Assembly: GCA_016464795.1 (NCBI GenBank)
Contig: JAEKNN010000062.1
Span: 36,265-100,264, forward strand
Source: Candidatus Amunia macphersoniae
GTDB lineage: Bacteria; Chloroflexota; Dormibacteria; Aeolococcales; Aeolococcaceae
DNA: 64,000 nucleotides
Direction: 5' to 3'
Part shown: in pieces, positions 24,746 to 32,961 of the stretch
How positions within the stretch are numbered: the first letter of the stretch is position 1
Layout of the letters: each line of letters begins with the position of its first letter
Program-made: the position numbers and the translations under genes
Notes under the pieces: model-generated
What the model was told of the DNA's origin: nothing
What the model saw: the letters and a program-made list of their open reading frames with translations, nothing else
Databases searched by the model: none

Positions 24746-25306
24746 GTGAGTGTCATGCAGGTCGTCCCGCGCGTCGCCGTCGAGCGAATGCGCCAGGAGG
24801 ACATCCCGTCCGTCCAGGCCATCGAGCGCGACATCTTCCTATCCCCATGGCCGCGCAACGCGTATGCCACCGAGCTCGCCCAGAACCGCCAGGCCTCGTA
24901 CATCGTGCTGCGTGAGGACGGCCAGCTGGTGGGCTACGCGGGCCTTTGGAAGGTGGTCTACGAGGCGCACGTCACCACCATCGGGGTGCGTCGACGCGAT
25001 CAGGGCAAGGGCTATGGCAAGACCTTGCTCGCCGCCCTGATCCAACGCAGCTACGACCTGGGGGCGCGGTGGCTGACGCTCGAGGTCCGCGCCGGCAACG
25101 ACCACGCCATCCGCCTGTACGAGTGGTTCGGCTTCAAGTCGATCGGCCGCCGGCGCGGCTACTACACCGACAACGGCGAGGATGCGGTGATCATGTGGAG
25201 CGACAGCATCCACGCTCCCGCGTTCAAGCGCCGCTTCCTGGAGATCTTTTCGCACATCGAGGTCTCGGGCATCGGCAGCGCGCCATCGAAGGAGTACCCG
25301 CTCTGA
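24746..25306 (+). CDS. rimI: Ribosomal-protein-alanine N-acetyltransferase RimI
   Basis: 186-aa GNAT acetyltransferase; RimI acetylates the N-terminal alanine of ribosomal protein S18 and possibly others. Motifs: VERMRQEDIPSVQAIERDIF, SPWP, acetyl-CoA loop GVRRRDQGKGYGKTLLAALI and EVRAGNDHAIRLYEWFGFKSIGRRRGYY. The C-terminal approx. 30 residues beyond MWSDSI are an extension. GTG 24746 or ATG 24755 could start it; GGTGAG lies just before the latter. It lies between tsaB and tsaD, its usual place. Confidence 0.9.
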   Translation: MSVMQVVPRVAVERMRQEDIPSVQAIERDIFLSPWPRNAYATELAQNRQASYIVLREDGQLVGYAGLWKVVYEAHVTTIGVRRRDQGKGYGKTLLAALIQRSYDLGARWLTLEVRAGNDHAIRLYEWFGFKSIGRRRGYYTDNGEDAVIMWSDSIHAPAFKRRFLEIFSHIEVSGIGSAPSKEYPL

Positions 25307-25308
25307 AC

Positions 25309-26319
25309 TTGCTCGCGGTCGAGACCTCCTGCGACGAGACGGCGGCGGCGGTGGTGCGTGACGGCAGGGAGGTCGTCAGCAGCGTGGTCTCCTCGCAGAT
25401 CGCTCTGCACGCCGTCCATGGTGGGGTGGTTCCGGACCTGGCGGCTCGCGCCCACCTCGAAGCGATCGGACCGGTGGTCGACGAGGCGCTGGCGGGGTTG
25501 GCAGGAGGCTGGGACGACGTTGATGCCGTGGCGGTCACTCGAGGTCCCGGGCTGGCGGGGTGCCTGCTGGTGGGAGCTCTGTACGCGCAGTCGGCGGCGG
25601 TGGCGCGGGGCCTGCCGATGGTCGGCGTCTCGCACATGGCCGGGCACGTGTACAGCGCCTGGTTGAGCGATCCCAGCCTCGAACCGCCCTACCTCGCCCT
25701 GGTGGTGAGTGGCGGCCACAGTGACGTCGTGGCCCTGCGCGACCATGGCGATGCGGTGCGGCTGGTGTCGACGCGTGACGACGCGGCCGGGGAGGCGTTC
25801 GACAAGGCGGCCCGTCTGCTCGGTCTCGGCTATCCTGGCGGCCCGGCGATCGAGCGCAGCGCGGCGGCGGGCGATCCCTCGCGGTACCCGCTGCCGCGCA
25901 CCCGCGTGGCCGGTGCGATGTCGTTCAGCGGCCTCAAGACGGCGCTGCGATACACAGTGCGCGACCTCGGCCTCACCGCCTTGACGGACGAGGGGACGCC
26001 GCGTGACCCGGCGGTGGTTCACGATCTCGCCGCCTCTTTCCAGCTCGCCGTGGTCGACCAGTTGCTGCACTCTCTGGCCACAACTGCCGATCGCGTGCAC
26101 GCCACCCGGATCGCCGTGGTCGGCGGGGTCGCCGCCAACTCAGCGCTGCGGGCGGCGGTGCAGCAGCATTTCACCGGGCTGCCGGTCACCCTGCCGCCGC
26201 TGTCCCTGTGCACCGACAACGCGGCCATGATCGGTGCAGCGGGGTGGCAGCGACTGCGTCGGTGCGGACCGGACCTGCCTGGAATCGCCGTCGATCCGAC
26301 CCTCGACGAGTACGCCTGA
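25309..26319 (+). CDS. tsaD: tRNA N6-adenosine threonylcarbamoyltransferase TsaD
   Basis: 336 aa. Transfers threonylcarbamoyl from TC-AMP to A37 of tRNA. AVETSCDETAAAVV at the N-terminus, metal-binding GVSHMAGHVYSAW near residue 108, LVVSGGHSDVVAL, GEAFDKAARLLGLGYPGGPAIE, MSFSGLKTAL, VVGGVAANSALRAA and LCTDNAAMIGAAGW. Start: TTG 25309 is given; a CTG at 25303 forms a CTGA overlap with the rimI stop and lies 8 bases after GGAG, so it may be the true start (338 aa). Confidence 0.93.
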   Translation: MLAVETSCDETAAAVVRDGREVVSSVVSSQIALHAVHGGVVPDLAARAHLEAIGPVVDEALAGLAGGWDDVDAVAVTRGPGLAGCLLVGALYAQSAAVARGLPMVGVSHMAGHVYSAWLSDPSLEPPYLALVVSGGHSDVVALRDHGDAVRLVSTRDDAAGEAFDKAARLLGLGYPGGPAIERSAAAGDPSRYPLPRTRVAGAMSFSGLKTALRYTVRDLGLTALTDEGTPRDPAVVHDLAASFQLAVVDQLLHSLATTADRVHATRIAVVGGVAANSALRAAVQQHFTGLPVTLPPLSLCTDNAAMIGAAGWQRLRRCGPDLPGIAVDPTLDEYA

Positions 26320-26351
26320 ACCCCGATCGGGCAGCCGACTACCATCGCGGA

Positions 26352-27038
26352 GTGAGCAGCACCGACGCTCCCCTGGCGCGCTCGGAGGTCACCGACCGCT
26401 ACCTCGAGACGATCTACTACATCGAGCACGAGGGCGACGTTCCCAGGCCGGGTCGCATCGCCGAATGGCTGGGGGTCAGCCCTCCGACCGTGAGCGTCAG
26501 CCTGCAGCGCCTGGCCCGCGACGGCTGGGTGACCCTCGCCAACGACCGCAGCGTGCACCTCTCCGACGCCGGCAGGGTGGCAGCCGCCACGGTGGTGCGT
26601 CGCCACCGTCTCATCGAACGCTGGCTCACCGACGTGCTCGGCCTCGACTGGGCCACCGCCGACCGCGAGGCCGCCTCCCTCTCCCACGGTGTCTCGGAGG
26701 TGGTGCTCGAGCGGCTCGACGAGCACCTCGGGCGGCCGTCGACGTGCCCGCACGGCAACGTGATCCCCGGTCGCCGGCCACCCCAGGGGCGTCCCATGCT
26801 CCGCCTCGTCGAGCTTCCCTCGGGCGTCGAGTCGCGCGTGTTCCGGGTGTCGGAGGTTGCCGAGCACGACGCACCCCAGTTGCTCGCCGTGCTCCACGAC
26901 GGCGGGCTGACGCCGCAGGCGCGGGTGTTGGTCCGCGAGCGCGGCGAGGGCCAGCTGAGACTCGTCGTCGACGGCCATCCCGTGGTGATCAGCGAGGGCG
27001 TGGCGGCGGCGGTCTGGGTCGAGTCACCGCCAGAGTGA
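26352..27038 (+). CDS. DtxR/MntR-family metal-dependent transcriptional repressor
   Basis: 228 aa. N-terminal winged helix (VTDRYLETIYYIEHEG, RIAEWLGVSPPTVSVSLQRLARDGWV), dimerisation/metal domain with HGVSEVVLERLDEHL and CPHGNVIPG holding likely Mn/Fe ligands (Glu, Cys, His), and a C-terminal SH3/FeoA-like domain from about residue 140. The Cys-containing CPHGN motif is more like TroR/MntR-type members than classic DtxR. It lies 34 bases upstream of a ZIP transporter bearing an IdeR-type box, its probable target. GTG start at 26352; a TACCAT box ends 7 bases before it. Confidence 0.88.
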   Translation: MSSTDAPLARSEVTDRYLETIYYIEHEGDVPRPGRIAEWLGVSPPTVSVSLQRLARDGWVTLANDRSVHLSDAGRVAAATVVRRHRLIERWLTDVLGLDWATADREAASLSHGVSEVVLERLDEHLGRPSTCPHGNVIPGRRPPQGRPMLRLVELPSGVESRVFRVSEVAEHDAPQLLAVLHDGGLTPQARVLVRERGEGQLRLVVDGHPVVISEGVAAAVWVESPPE

Positions 27039-27049
27039 CACCGCGGTGC

Positions 27050-27068
27050 TTAGGTTAGGCTAATCTAA
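27050..27068 (+). promoter_or_regulatory. IdeR/DtxR-type iron box in front of the ZIP transporter
   Basis: TTAGGTTAGGCTAATCTAA differs from the textbook IdeR consensus at one base of 19 (T for C in the right half). It ends 4 bases before the ATG at 27073. A -35-like GTGACA (27035-27040) and -10-like GCTAAT (27059-27064), 18 bases apart, place the -10 inside the operator and the transcript start at or next to the ATG. Metal-bound repressor here should block RNA polymerase directly. Confidence 0.85.
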
Positions 27069-27072
27069 GCCG

Positions 27073-27909
27073 ATGAGCTGGGCAGCGACCGCTGTGCTCG
27101 GAGGCGTGTCGGGCCTGACCATCATGCTCGGCCTGCCGATCGCACGATGGGGCCGGCCGGGCCCACGGCTGATGGCCTTCCTCACCTCGGCCTCGGTCGG
27201 GGTCCTCCTCTTCATCTTCTACGACGTCATCCGCCACGCCAGCGAAACCGTCGAGGTCCAGCTCGGCACCTCGACGGCGGCAGGCGTCGCTTTCGGCTTC
27301 CTGGTCGCCGCCGGGCTGGCCGTCGGCCTGTTCACGTTGGTGCTGTTCGAGCGGGTGTGGCGGCGGCGTCCCCTTCCCGCCGGTCCCGGCGCCATGACGG
27401 CGGTCGCAGAGACGACCCGGCTGCCCCTCGCCGCCCCCCTGCGCACCGCCCTCTTCATCGCCATCGGCATCGGCCTGCACAACTTCTCAGAGGGCCTGGC
27501 CATCGGCGAGTCGGCGGCGGCGGGTGCATACCGCTTCTTCCTCGTCCTGGTCATCGGCTTTGGCCTGCACAACATCACGGAGGGGTTCGGCATCAGTGGC
27601 CCGTTGCTCGGTCAGAGGCCGAGCTGGCGCTTCCTTGGCCTGCTCGGGCTGGCAGGCGGCGGCCCCACCCTCGCGGGCACCCTCGTCGGGTACGCGATCA
27701 CCCGCCTGGGGGGCGCCACGTCGGTGGGGACCCAGGCGGTCTCGGTGCTCTTCCTGGCCCTGGCCGCCGGCGCCATCGTCTACGTCATCGGCGAGCTGCA
27801 GCACGTCAACCGCAAGATCGGCAGCCAGCAGATGGGAATGCTCGGCCTGCTCTGCGGATTCCTCGCGGGTTACGGGACCGACCTGCTGCTCAAGTCCCTC
27901 GGCGGCTGA
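27073..27909 (+). CDS. ZIP-family divalent metal transporter
   Basis: 278-aa polytopic membrane protein with eight predicted helices. The metal path is marked by GIGLHNFSEGLAIGESAA (helix IV) and GFGLHNITEGFGISGP (helix V), both HNxxEG signatures; a variable loop between helices III and IV lacks the usual His cluster. Expected to import Zn, Fe or Mn. The IdeR-type box overlapping its promoter suggests repression when iron or manganese is plentiful, so Fe2+/Mn2+ uptake is more likely than Zn. A strong hairpin follows 4 bases after the stop codon. Confidence 0.87.
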   Translation: MSWAATAVLGGVSGLTIMLGLPIARWGRPGPRLMAFLTSASVGVLLFIFYDVIRHASETVEVQLGTSTAAGVAFGFLVAAGLAVGLFTLVLFERVWRRRPLPAGPGAMTAVAETTRLPLAAPLRTALFIAIGIGLHNFSEGLAIGESAAAGAYRFFLVLVIGFGLHNITEGFGISGPLLGQRPSWRFLGLLGLAGGGPTLAGTLVGYAITRLGGATSVGTQAVSVLFLALAAGAIVYVIGELQHVNRKIGSQQMGMLGLLCGFLAGYGTDLLLKSLGG

Positions 27910-27912
27910 GAA

Positions 27913-27938
27913 CGAGGGGGGAACAGGTTCCCCCCTCG
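27913..27938 (+). terminator. Strong hairpin after the ZIP gene
   Basis: Perfect 12-bp stem CGAGGGGGGAAC / GTTCCCCCCTCG around AG. There is no T-run; it isolates the ZIP gene from groES. Confidence 0.65.
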
Positions 27939-28006
27939 CCCACCCCTCCTCAGTGGTGTCGGTTCCGGCGACATGAAGTCGCCTGCGCCGACGGGCAGCC
28001 GCGGAG

Positions 28007-28036
28007 TTGCCAGGCTGGCACTCGCTGGGGTAGAGT
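28007..28036 (+). promoter_or_regulatory. groESL promoter
   Basis: -35 TTGCCA (28007-28012), 18-base spacer, -10 TAGAGT (28031-28036); the transcript start falls inside the CIRCE operator that begins at 28038. Housekeeping-sigma type. Confidence 0.7.
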
Positions 28037-28037
28037 G

Positions 28038-28064
28038 TTAGCAGTCTCAACCTGAGAGTGCTAA
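28038..28064 (+). promoter_or_regulatory. CIRCE operator (HrcA site) of groESL
   Basis: TTAGCAGTC - 9 bases - GAGTGCTAA. The right arm is the exact consensus; the left arm has G for C at its seventh base. HrcA bound here would block the adjoining promoter until heat shock. hrcA itself is not in the window. Confidence 0.9.
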
Positions 28065-28091
28065 CCGAATCCTCGAGAAGGGAGGTCCCCT

Positions 28092-28406
28092 GTGGCCGTC
28101 AATCTTCGTCCCCTGGCAGACCGCGTCGTCATCAAGCCACTCGAGCGCGAGGAGATGACCAAGAGCGGCATCGTCCTTCCTGACACCGCCAAGGAGAAGC
28201 CCCAGGAGGGCACTGTCGAGGCGGTCGGCAGTGGTCGTTACAACGAGCAGACCGGCAAGCGCATCGAGCTCGACGTCAAGGTCGGCGACCGCGTGATGTA
28301 CGCCAAGTACGCGGGGAGCGAGGTCAAGGTCGACGAGACCGAGTACCTGATCCTCAGCGAGAAGGACATCCTCGCCGTCGTCGCCGGCAAGAACGGCTCC
28401 AACTAG
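28092..28406 (+). CDS. groES: Co-chaperonin GroES
   Basis: 104-aa heptameric lid of the GroEL chamber. [38 protein letters not shown] with the mobile loop (TKSGIVLP), [34 protein letters not shown]. The GTG at 28092 is preceded by GGGAGG 6 bases upstream. Transcribed with groEL from the CIRCE-controlled promoter. Confidence 0.97.
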   Translation: MAVNLRPLADRVVIKPLEREEMTKSGIVLPDTAKEKPQEGTVEAVGSGRYNEQTGKRIELDVKVGDRVMYAKYAGSEVKVDETEYLILSEKDILAVVAGKNGSN

Positions 28407-28472
28407 TCGATTCCGCGAGAGCGGCGCCGCCCATGCGCCGGCTCATGTCTGCATCCGGAGGCCCTGATCCCC

Positions 28473-30179
28473 ATGTCTGCCAAGCAACTGCGTTTCAACC
28501 AGGAGGCGCGCACGGCGCTTCGTCGCGGTGTCGACAGCGTCGCTGACGTCGTCTCGGTGACCCTGGGCCCGCGCGGCCGCAACGTGGTCATCGACAAGCG
28601 GTTCGGCGCGCCCTTGATCATCAACGACGGCGTCACCATCGCCCGCGATCTCGAGTTCAAGGACCACTTCGAGAACATGGGCGCGCAGTTGCTCAAGGAG
28701 ATCGCTGTCAAGACCAACGACGTCGCCGGTGATGGCACCACCACGGCGACGGTGCTGGGCCGAGCGCTCATCGCCGAGGGCCTGCGCAACCTGGCCGCCG
28801 GCGCCTCGCCCACCGAGCTGCGGCGCGGGATGCTGGAGGCCGCCGAGGTGGTCACCACCGCGATTCGCGCTCAGTCGCATCCGCTGGCGGGCAACGACGA
28901 CCTGCAGCGCGTCGCCACCATCAGCTCCGGAGACGAGGTGATCGGCACCATGATCTCGCAGGCGTTCGAGCGCGTCGGCCGCGAGGGCGTGGTCAGCGTC
29001 GAGGAGGGGAGCGGCATCGAGACCGAGGTCGACGTGGTCGAGGGTATGCAGTTCGACCGCGGCTACGTCTCGCCGTACCTGGTGACCGATCAGAAGGCGA
29101 TGGAGGCCGTCCTCGATCGCCCCGCCATCCTGATCGCCGACTCTAAGATCAGCGCCGTCGCCGATCTGCTCCCAGCCCTGGAGCTGGTGGTGCAGTCGGG
29201 CAGGCCGCTGCTGATCATCGCTGAGGATGTCCAGGCGGAGGCGCTGGCGACGCTGGTGGTCAACCGGCTGCGGGGCTCGTTCACAGCCGTCGCCGTCAAG
29301 GCGCCCGGATTCGGCGACCGGCGCACCGCCGTCCTGGGGGACATCGCCGCCGCCACCGGGGCCACGGTGATCAGCGAGAAGCTGGGGCTGCGGCTCGACG
29401 CGGTGCGCCTCGACCAGCTGGGCAGCGCCGACCGCGTCACCGTCACCAAGGACGACACCACCATCCTCCAAGGCGCCGGCGACCGCGCCGCCGTCGACGG
29501 ACGGGCGGAGGAGATCCGGCGCGAGCTTGAGGGGACCGAGTCCGAATGGGATCGCGAGAAGCTGCACGAACGCCTGGCGCGGCTGGTCGGCGGGGTTGCG
29601 GTGATCAAGGTGGGCGCGGCCACCGAGACCGAGATGAAGGAGCGCAAGTCACGCGTCGAGGATGCGATCGCGGCCGTGCGCGCCGCCGTCGAGGACGGCT
29701 ACGTGGTGGGTGGCGGTGTCGCCCTGCTGCGCGCGGCCGGCGCGGTCGATGGGCTGTCGCTCGACGGCGATGCGGCCACCGGAGCGCGCCTGGTTCAACG
29801 CGCCCTGCAGGATCCGATTCGGATCATCGCCAAGAACGGTGGTTTCGACGGCGCCACCGTTGCCCACCATGTCGGTGAGCTCAGCGGCGACGAGGGCTTC
29901 GACGCTCGCGACGGCGACTTCGGCAACCTCGTGGAGCGCGGCGTCATCGATCCCACGCTGGTCGTGGTCAGCGCCCTGACCTACGCGGTCTCGATCGCCA
30001 CCATGGTGCTCACCACCGAGGCGCTGATCGCCGATGTCCCCGAGCCCGAGGACGAGGAGGATGGCGCCGGCCACGCCGGCCACTCCCACGGCGGCGGCGG
30101 CATGGGTGGAATGGGCGGCGGAATGGGCGGAATGGGCGGCATGGGCGGCATGGGCATGGGGGACGACCTCGACTTCTGA
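28473..30179 (+). CDS. groEL: Chaperonin GroEL
   Basis: 568-aa ATP-driven folding chamber subunit. [17 protein letters not shown] site [19 protein letters not shown] near residue 83, [18 protein letters not shown] in the apical domain, [16 protein letters not shown], and [11 protein letters not shown] near residue 411. Beyond the core the tail is unusually long: an acidic stretch, a His-bearing GHAGHSHGG, then a run of GGM repeats (about ten Met) ending GMGDDLDF. The GGM tail is normal for GroEL; the His insert is less usual. Only GroEL copy in the window. Confidence 0.97.
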   Translation: MSAKQLRFNQEARTALRRGVDSVADVVSVTLGPRGRNVVIDKRFGAPLIINDGVTIARDLEFKDHFENMGAQLLKEIAVKTNDVAGDGTTTATVLGRALIAEGLRNLAAGASPTELRRGMLEAAEVVTTAIRAQSHPLAGNDDLQRVATISSGDEVIGTMISQAFERVGREGVVSVEEGSGIETEVDVVEGMQFDRGYVSPYLVTDQKAMEAVLDRPAILIADSKISAVADLLPALELVVQSGRPLLIIAEDVQAEALATLVVNRLRGSFTAVAVKAPGFGDRRTAVLGDIAAATGATVISEKLGLRLDAVRLDQLGSADRVTVTKDDTTILQGAGDRAAVDGRAEEIRRELEGTESEWDREKLHERLARLVGGVAVIKVGAATETEMKERKSRVEDAIAAVRAAVEDGYVVGGGVALLRAAGAVDGLSLDGDAATGARLVQRALQDPIRIIAKNGGFDGATVAHHVGELSGDEGFDARDGDFGNLVERGVIDPTLVVVSALTYAVSIATMVLTTEALIADVPEPEDEEDGAGHAGHSHGGGGMGGMGGGMGGMGGMGGMGMGDDLDF

Positions 30180-30276
30180 GACGTCCGGTGGCGCGCTCGG
30201 TTGCGCAACTGGGCTCATCAGCGCGCGTGGCTCGCGTTTAATGGTGCCATGACCTGCGCCAGCGAAGCGTCCTGAC

Positions 30277-32961
30277 GTGTGCGGCATCAGCGGGTTCTTC
30301 GGTCCTCGCGACAGCACGCTCCTGCGTACCATGACGGACGCGCAGCGACACCGCGGTCCAGACGACGATGGCTATCTGGAAACCGACGTCGCCTCGCTGG
30401 GATTCCGCCGCCTGAGCATCATCGACATCGTGCACGGCGCGCAGCCGATGTCGGTCGACCAGGGACGACTGCAGATCGTCTACAACGGCGAGGTCTACAA
30501 CTTTCGGGAGCTGCGCGGCGAGCTCGAAGGCCTGGGACATCGTTTCGACACCCACTGCGACACCGAGGTGGTGTTGCACGCATATCAGGAGTGGGGAGCC
30601 GCCGCGTTCCCGCGCTTCAACGGCATGTGGGGCCTGGCCCTGCTGGACGCGCGTGGCGGCTCGCCCAAGCTGATCCTCTGCCGCGATCATTTCGGCATCA
30701 AGCCGCTCTACTTCGCACGCAGTGGAGCGCGTGTGCTCTTCGCCTCGGAGATCAAGTCGATCCTCCAGGACAGCCGGTTCGAGCGCCGCGTCGACGAGCA
30801 GTCGATGTACGAGTACCTTGCCCATGGCGCCTTCGACCACAAGTCGCACGCCACTTTTTTCGACGGGATCAGCCAGGTCCCGGCTGCGGCCTGGGTGACC
30901 ATCGACGGTGACGGTGTCACCACCAGCACGTACTGGACGCCCGTGCTCGACGAATCGGGCTCTGCCGATCCGGCCGGGTTCCGTGAGGTCTTCGACCGCG
31001 CGGTGACCCGCCGCCTCATCGCCGATGTGCCGGTGGGCATCTGCCTGTCCGGCGGGCTCGACTCCTCGTCGATCTGTGGGGTGATGGCCCGGCAGCTCGC
31101 CGAGCACCTGCCCGACGCGGCGTCGCTCGGCGACAGGCTCAAGACGTTCTCGGCGGTGTTCCCCGGCGACCCGATCGACGAGTCGCGGTACATCGACGCG
31201 GTGCTCACCACCACTGGGGCGGACAACGCACGGGTTGAGCCCACTGCCGTGGATTTCGTGCGCGAGCTCGAGGCCTGGGTGTGGCACGTGGAGCAACCCA
31301 TGGTGAGCAGTGCGCCTTTCGCCATGTGGATGGTCACGCGGCGCGCCGCCCAGGACGTCACGGTGGTGCTCGATGGCCAGGGCGGTGATGAGCTCCTCGC
31401 CGGCTACGACCACTACCCCTTCGTCTATGTCCGACAGCTGTTGCGCGAACGCCGCTGGGGCGATTTCGCCCGTGAGGCGTGGCGCTCGCGGGACATCTAC
31501 TCCCCGCTGATCCGCCGGCGGCTGCGCGACCGCCGCCTCCACGTCGACGTCCGCCCGATGTTGCAGAGGGACTTTCTGCGCGGCAAGCGAGCCCCTGTCG
31601 ACGACCGCGTCCAGGACCACCTCAAGAGGCGGCTGCTCCAGGACTTCCTGGTGTGGAGCCTGCCGCCGTTGCTCCGCTACGAGGACCGTTGCTCGATGGC
31701 CCACTCGCTCGAGGCGCGGCTGCCCTTCCTGGACCAGGAGCTTGTCGACTACATCCTCCACCTGCCCGCGGCGGCGATCATCCGCGACGGCTGGAACCGG
31801 CGCGTTCTGCGCGACGGGCTCGCCGACGTGCTCCCGCCGGTGATACGCCGGCGTCGCAAGAAGATCGGCTTCACCACCCCGGAGTTCCGTTGGTATCGGC
31901 GTCAGCGCGCCGCCCTGCAGAGCCTGCTGCGCTCCCCGCGTTTCAGCGCCCGGCCGTACTGGCATGGTCCGGCCGTTGCCGAGGGTTTCCGGGCGGCCTG
32001 CGCTGGCGAGAGCGCCGAGTCGATGTTCTTCTGGCGCGTGATCAACGCCGAGATCTGGCTGCGCATCTTCTTCGACGACCGAGTGACCAACCTCGAGGCA
32101 TCGAGCTCCGACCCGGGCTTTGCCCGCCGCGGCGACGAGATGGTGGCGCGAGCGGGGGAGGACGCGCGCGCCCTCGTCGACGCCTGCCGGCCCAACTTCG
32201 GCCGCCACCTGTTCACCCGGTTGCGCGACGGACGGATCCTGGCCCGGGTGCCGTTGCGCTCCAAGGTGCTGGTCGGCGGTGACGACCTCCATGCCGAGCT
32301 GCGGCGCCCTCTTCTCGACCTCCGCGATCGCGGAGTCTCTCTGCGTGACGGCGACCTGATGCTGGTCAGCGAGAAGGCGCTGGCGATCACCCAGGGGCGC
32401 TCGCTGCCCGTGGACCAGGTTGTCATTCAGCCGCTGGCGCGGATCCTCTCGCGGTTCGTCAGCCGCGTTCCCACAGGGATCGGCATTGGCCATCCGGCGA
32501 CCATGCAGCTGGCCATCGAGGAGGCCGGTGCGCCCCGGATCCTGCTTGCTGCAACTGTCGCTGCGCTGACGCGGCCACTGCGCATACGCGGCATGTTCTA
32601 TCGCGTCGCCGGCTCCGGGGTGAACGCCATCGACGGGCCCTCACACCTCAACCTGCCCCCGTACGACCGCTATGCGATCAAGGGCCCCGAGGACCCTGAC
32701 GGGGCGGCGCGCCACCTGGCCAACAGGCTGTCGATCGAGTTCGATGTCAAGGTGGAGGTGGCGGTCATCGACGCCAACGACCTGACCGCATCGGTCCTCG
32801 GGTCCAGCCCTGGCGTCGACCGCCAGACGGTTCTCGCCGCGGTTGCCGACAACCCGCTCGGGCAGACCGATGAGGCCACCCCATTCGCTCTGATGCGTGA
32901 GATCCGCGTGAGCACTGCCCGGCCGCAACCGGCGCCCGTTCTGGTCAGCTCCGGCCGATGA
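30277..32961 (+). CDS. Glutamine-hydrolysing asparagine synthase fused to an F420-0:gamma-glutamyl-ligase (CofE)-like domain
   Basis: 894 aa, against about 600-650 for AsnB. Residues 1-215: Ntn glutaminase (MCGISGFFG with Cys2, RHRGPDDDG, VYNGEVYN, RDHFGIKPLYF). Residues 225-605: synthetase with PPi loop LSGGLDSSSICG and VLDGQGGDELLAGYDHY, LEARLPFLD. Residues about 654-880: a second domain with ARVPLRSKVL, LRDGDLMLVSEKALAITQGRS, LSRFVSRVPTGIGIGHPATM, GSGVNAIDGPSHL, PPYDRYAIKGPEDPDG, VAVIDANDLTASVLG and DNPLGQTDEATPFAL, which I recognise as the CofE/FbiB-N-like amide ligase fold (PF01996 type). GTG start leaves Cys at position 2. It overlaps alr by 4 bases, followed by a nitrilase; wall-precursor amidation or amino-acid attachment is a reasonable inference, not shown. 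Confidence 0.85.
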   Translation: MCGISGFFGPRDSTLLRTMTDAQRHRGPDDDGYLETDVASLGFRRLSIIDIVHGAQPMSVDQGRLQIVYNGEVYNFRELRGELEGLGHRFDTHCDTEVVLHAYQEWGAAAFPRFNGMWGLALLDARGGSPKLILCRDHFGIKPLYFARSGARVLFASEIKSILQDSRFERRVDEQSMYEYLAHGAFDHKSHATFFDGISQVPAAAWVTIDGDGVTTSTYWTPVLDESGSADPAGFREVFDRAVTRRLIADVPVGICLSGGLDSSSICGVMARQLAEHLPDAASLGDRLKTFSAVFPGDPIDESRYIDAVLTTTGADNARVEPTAVDFVRELEAWVWHVEQPMVSSAPFAMWMVTRRAAQDVTVVLDGQGGDELLAGYDHYPFVYVRQLLRERRWGDFAREAWRSRDIYSPLIRRRLRDRRLHVDVRPMLQRDFLRGKRAPVDDRVQDHLKRRLLQDFLVWSLPPLLRYEDRCSMAHSLEARLPFLDQELVDYILHLPAAAIIRDGWNRRVLRDGLADVLPPVIRRRRKKIGFTTPEFRWYRRQRAALQSLLRSPRFSARPYWHGPAVAEGFRAACAGESAESMFFWRVINAEIWLRIFFDDRVTNLEASSSDPGFARRGDEMVARAGEDARALVDACRPNFGRHLFTRLRDGRILARVPLRSKVLVGGDDLHAELRRPLLDLRDRGVSLRDGDLMLVSEKALAITQGRSLPVDQVVIQPLARILSRFVSRVPTGIGIGHPATMQLAIEEAGAPRILLAATVAALTRPLRIRGMFYRVAGSGVNAIDGPSHLNLPPYDRYAIKGPEDPDGAARHLANRLSIEFDVKVEVAVIDANDLTASVLGSSPGVDRQTVLAAVADNPLGQTDEATPFALMREIRVSTARPQPAPVLVSSGR

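Noticed and set aside
30238..32493. 751-codon minus-strand frame
   Set aside because: Antisense shadow of the asparagine synthase fusion; composition typical of reverse-complement frames.
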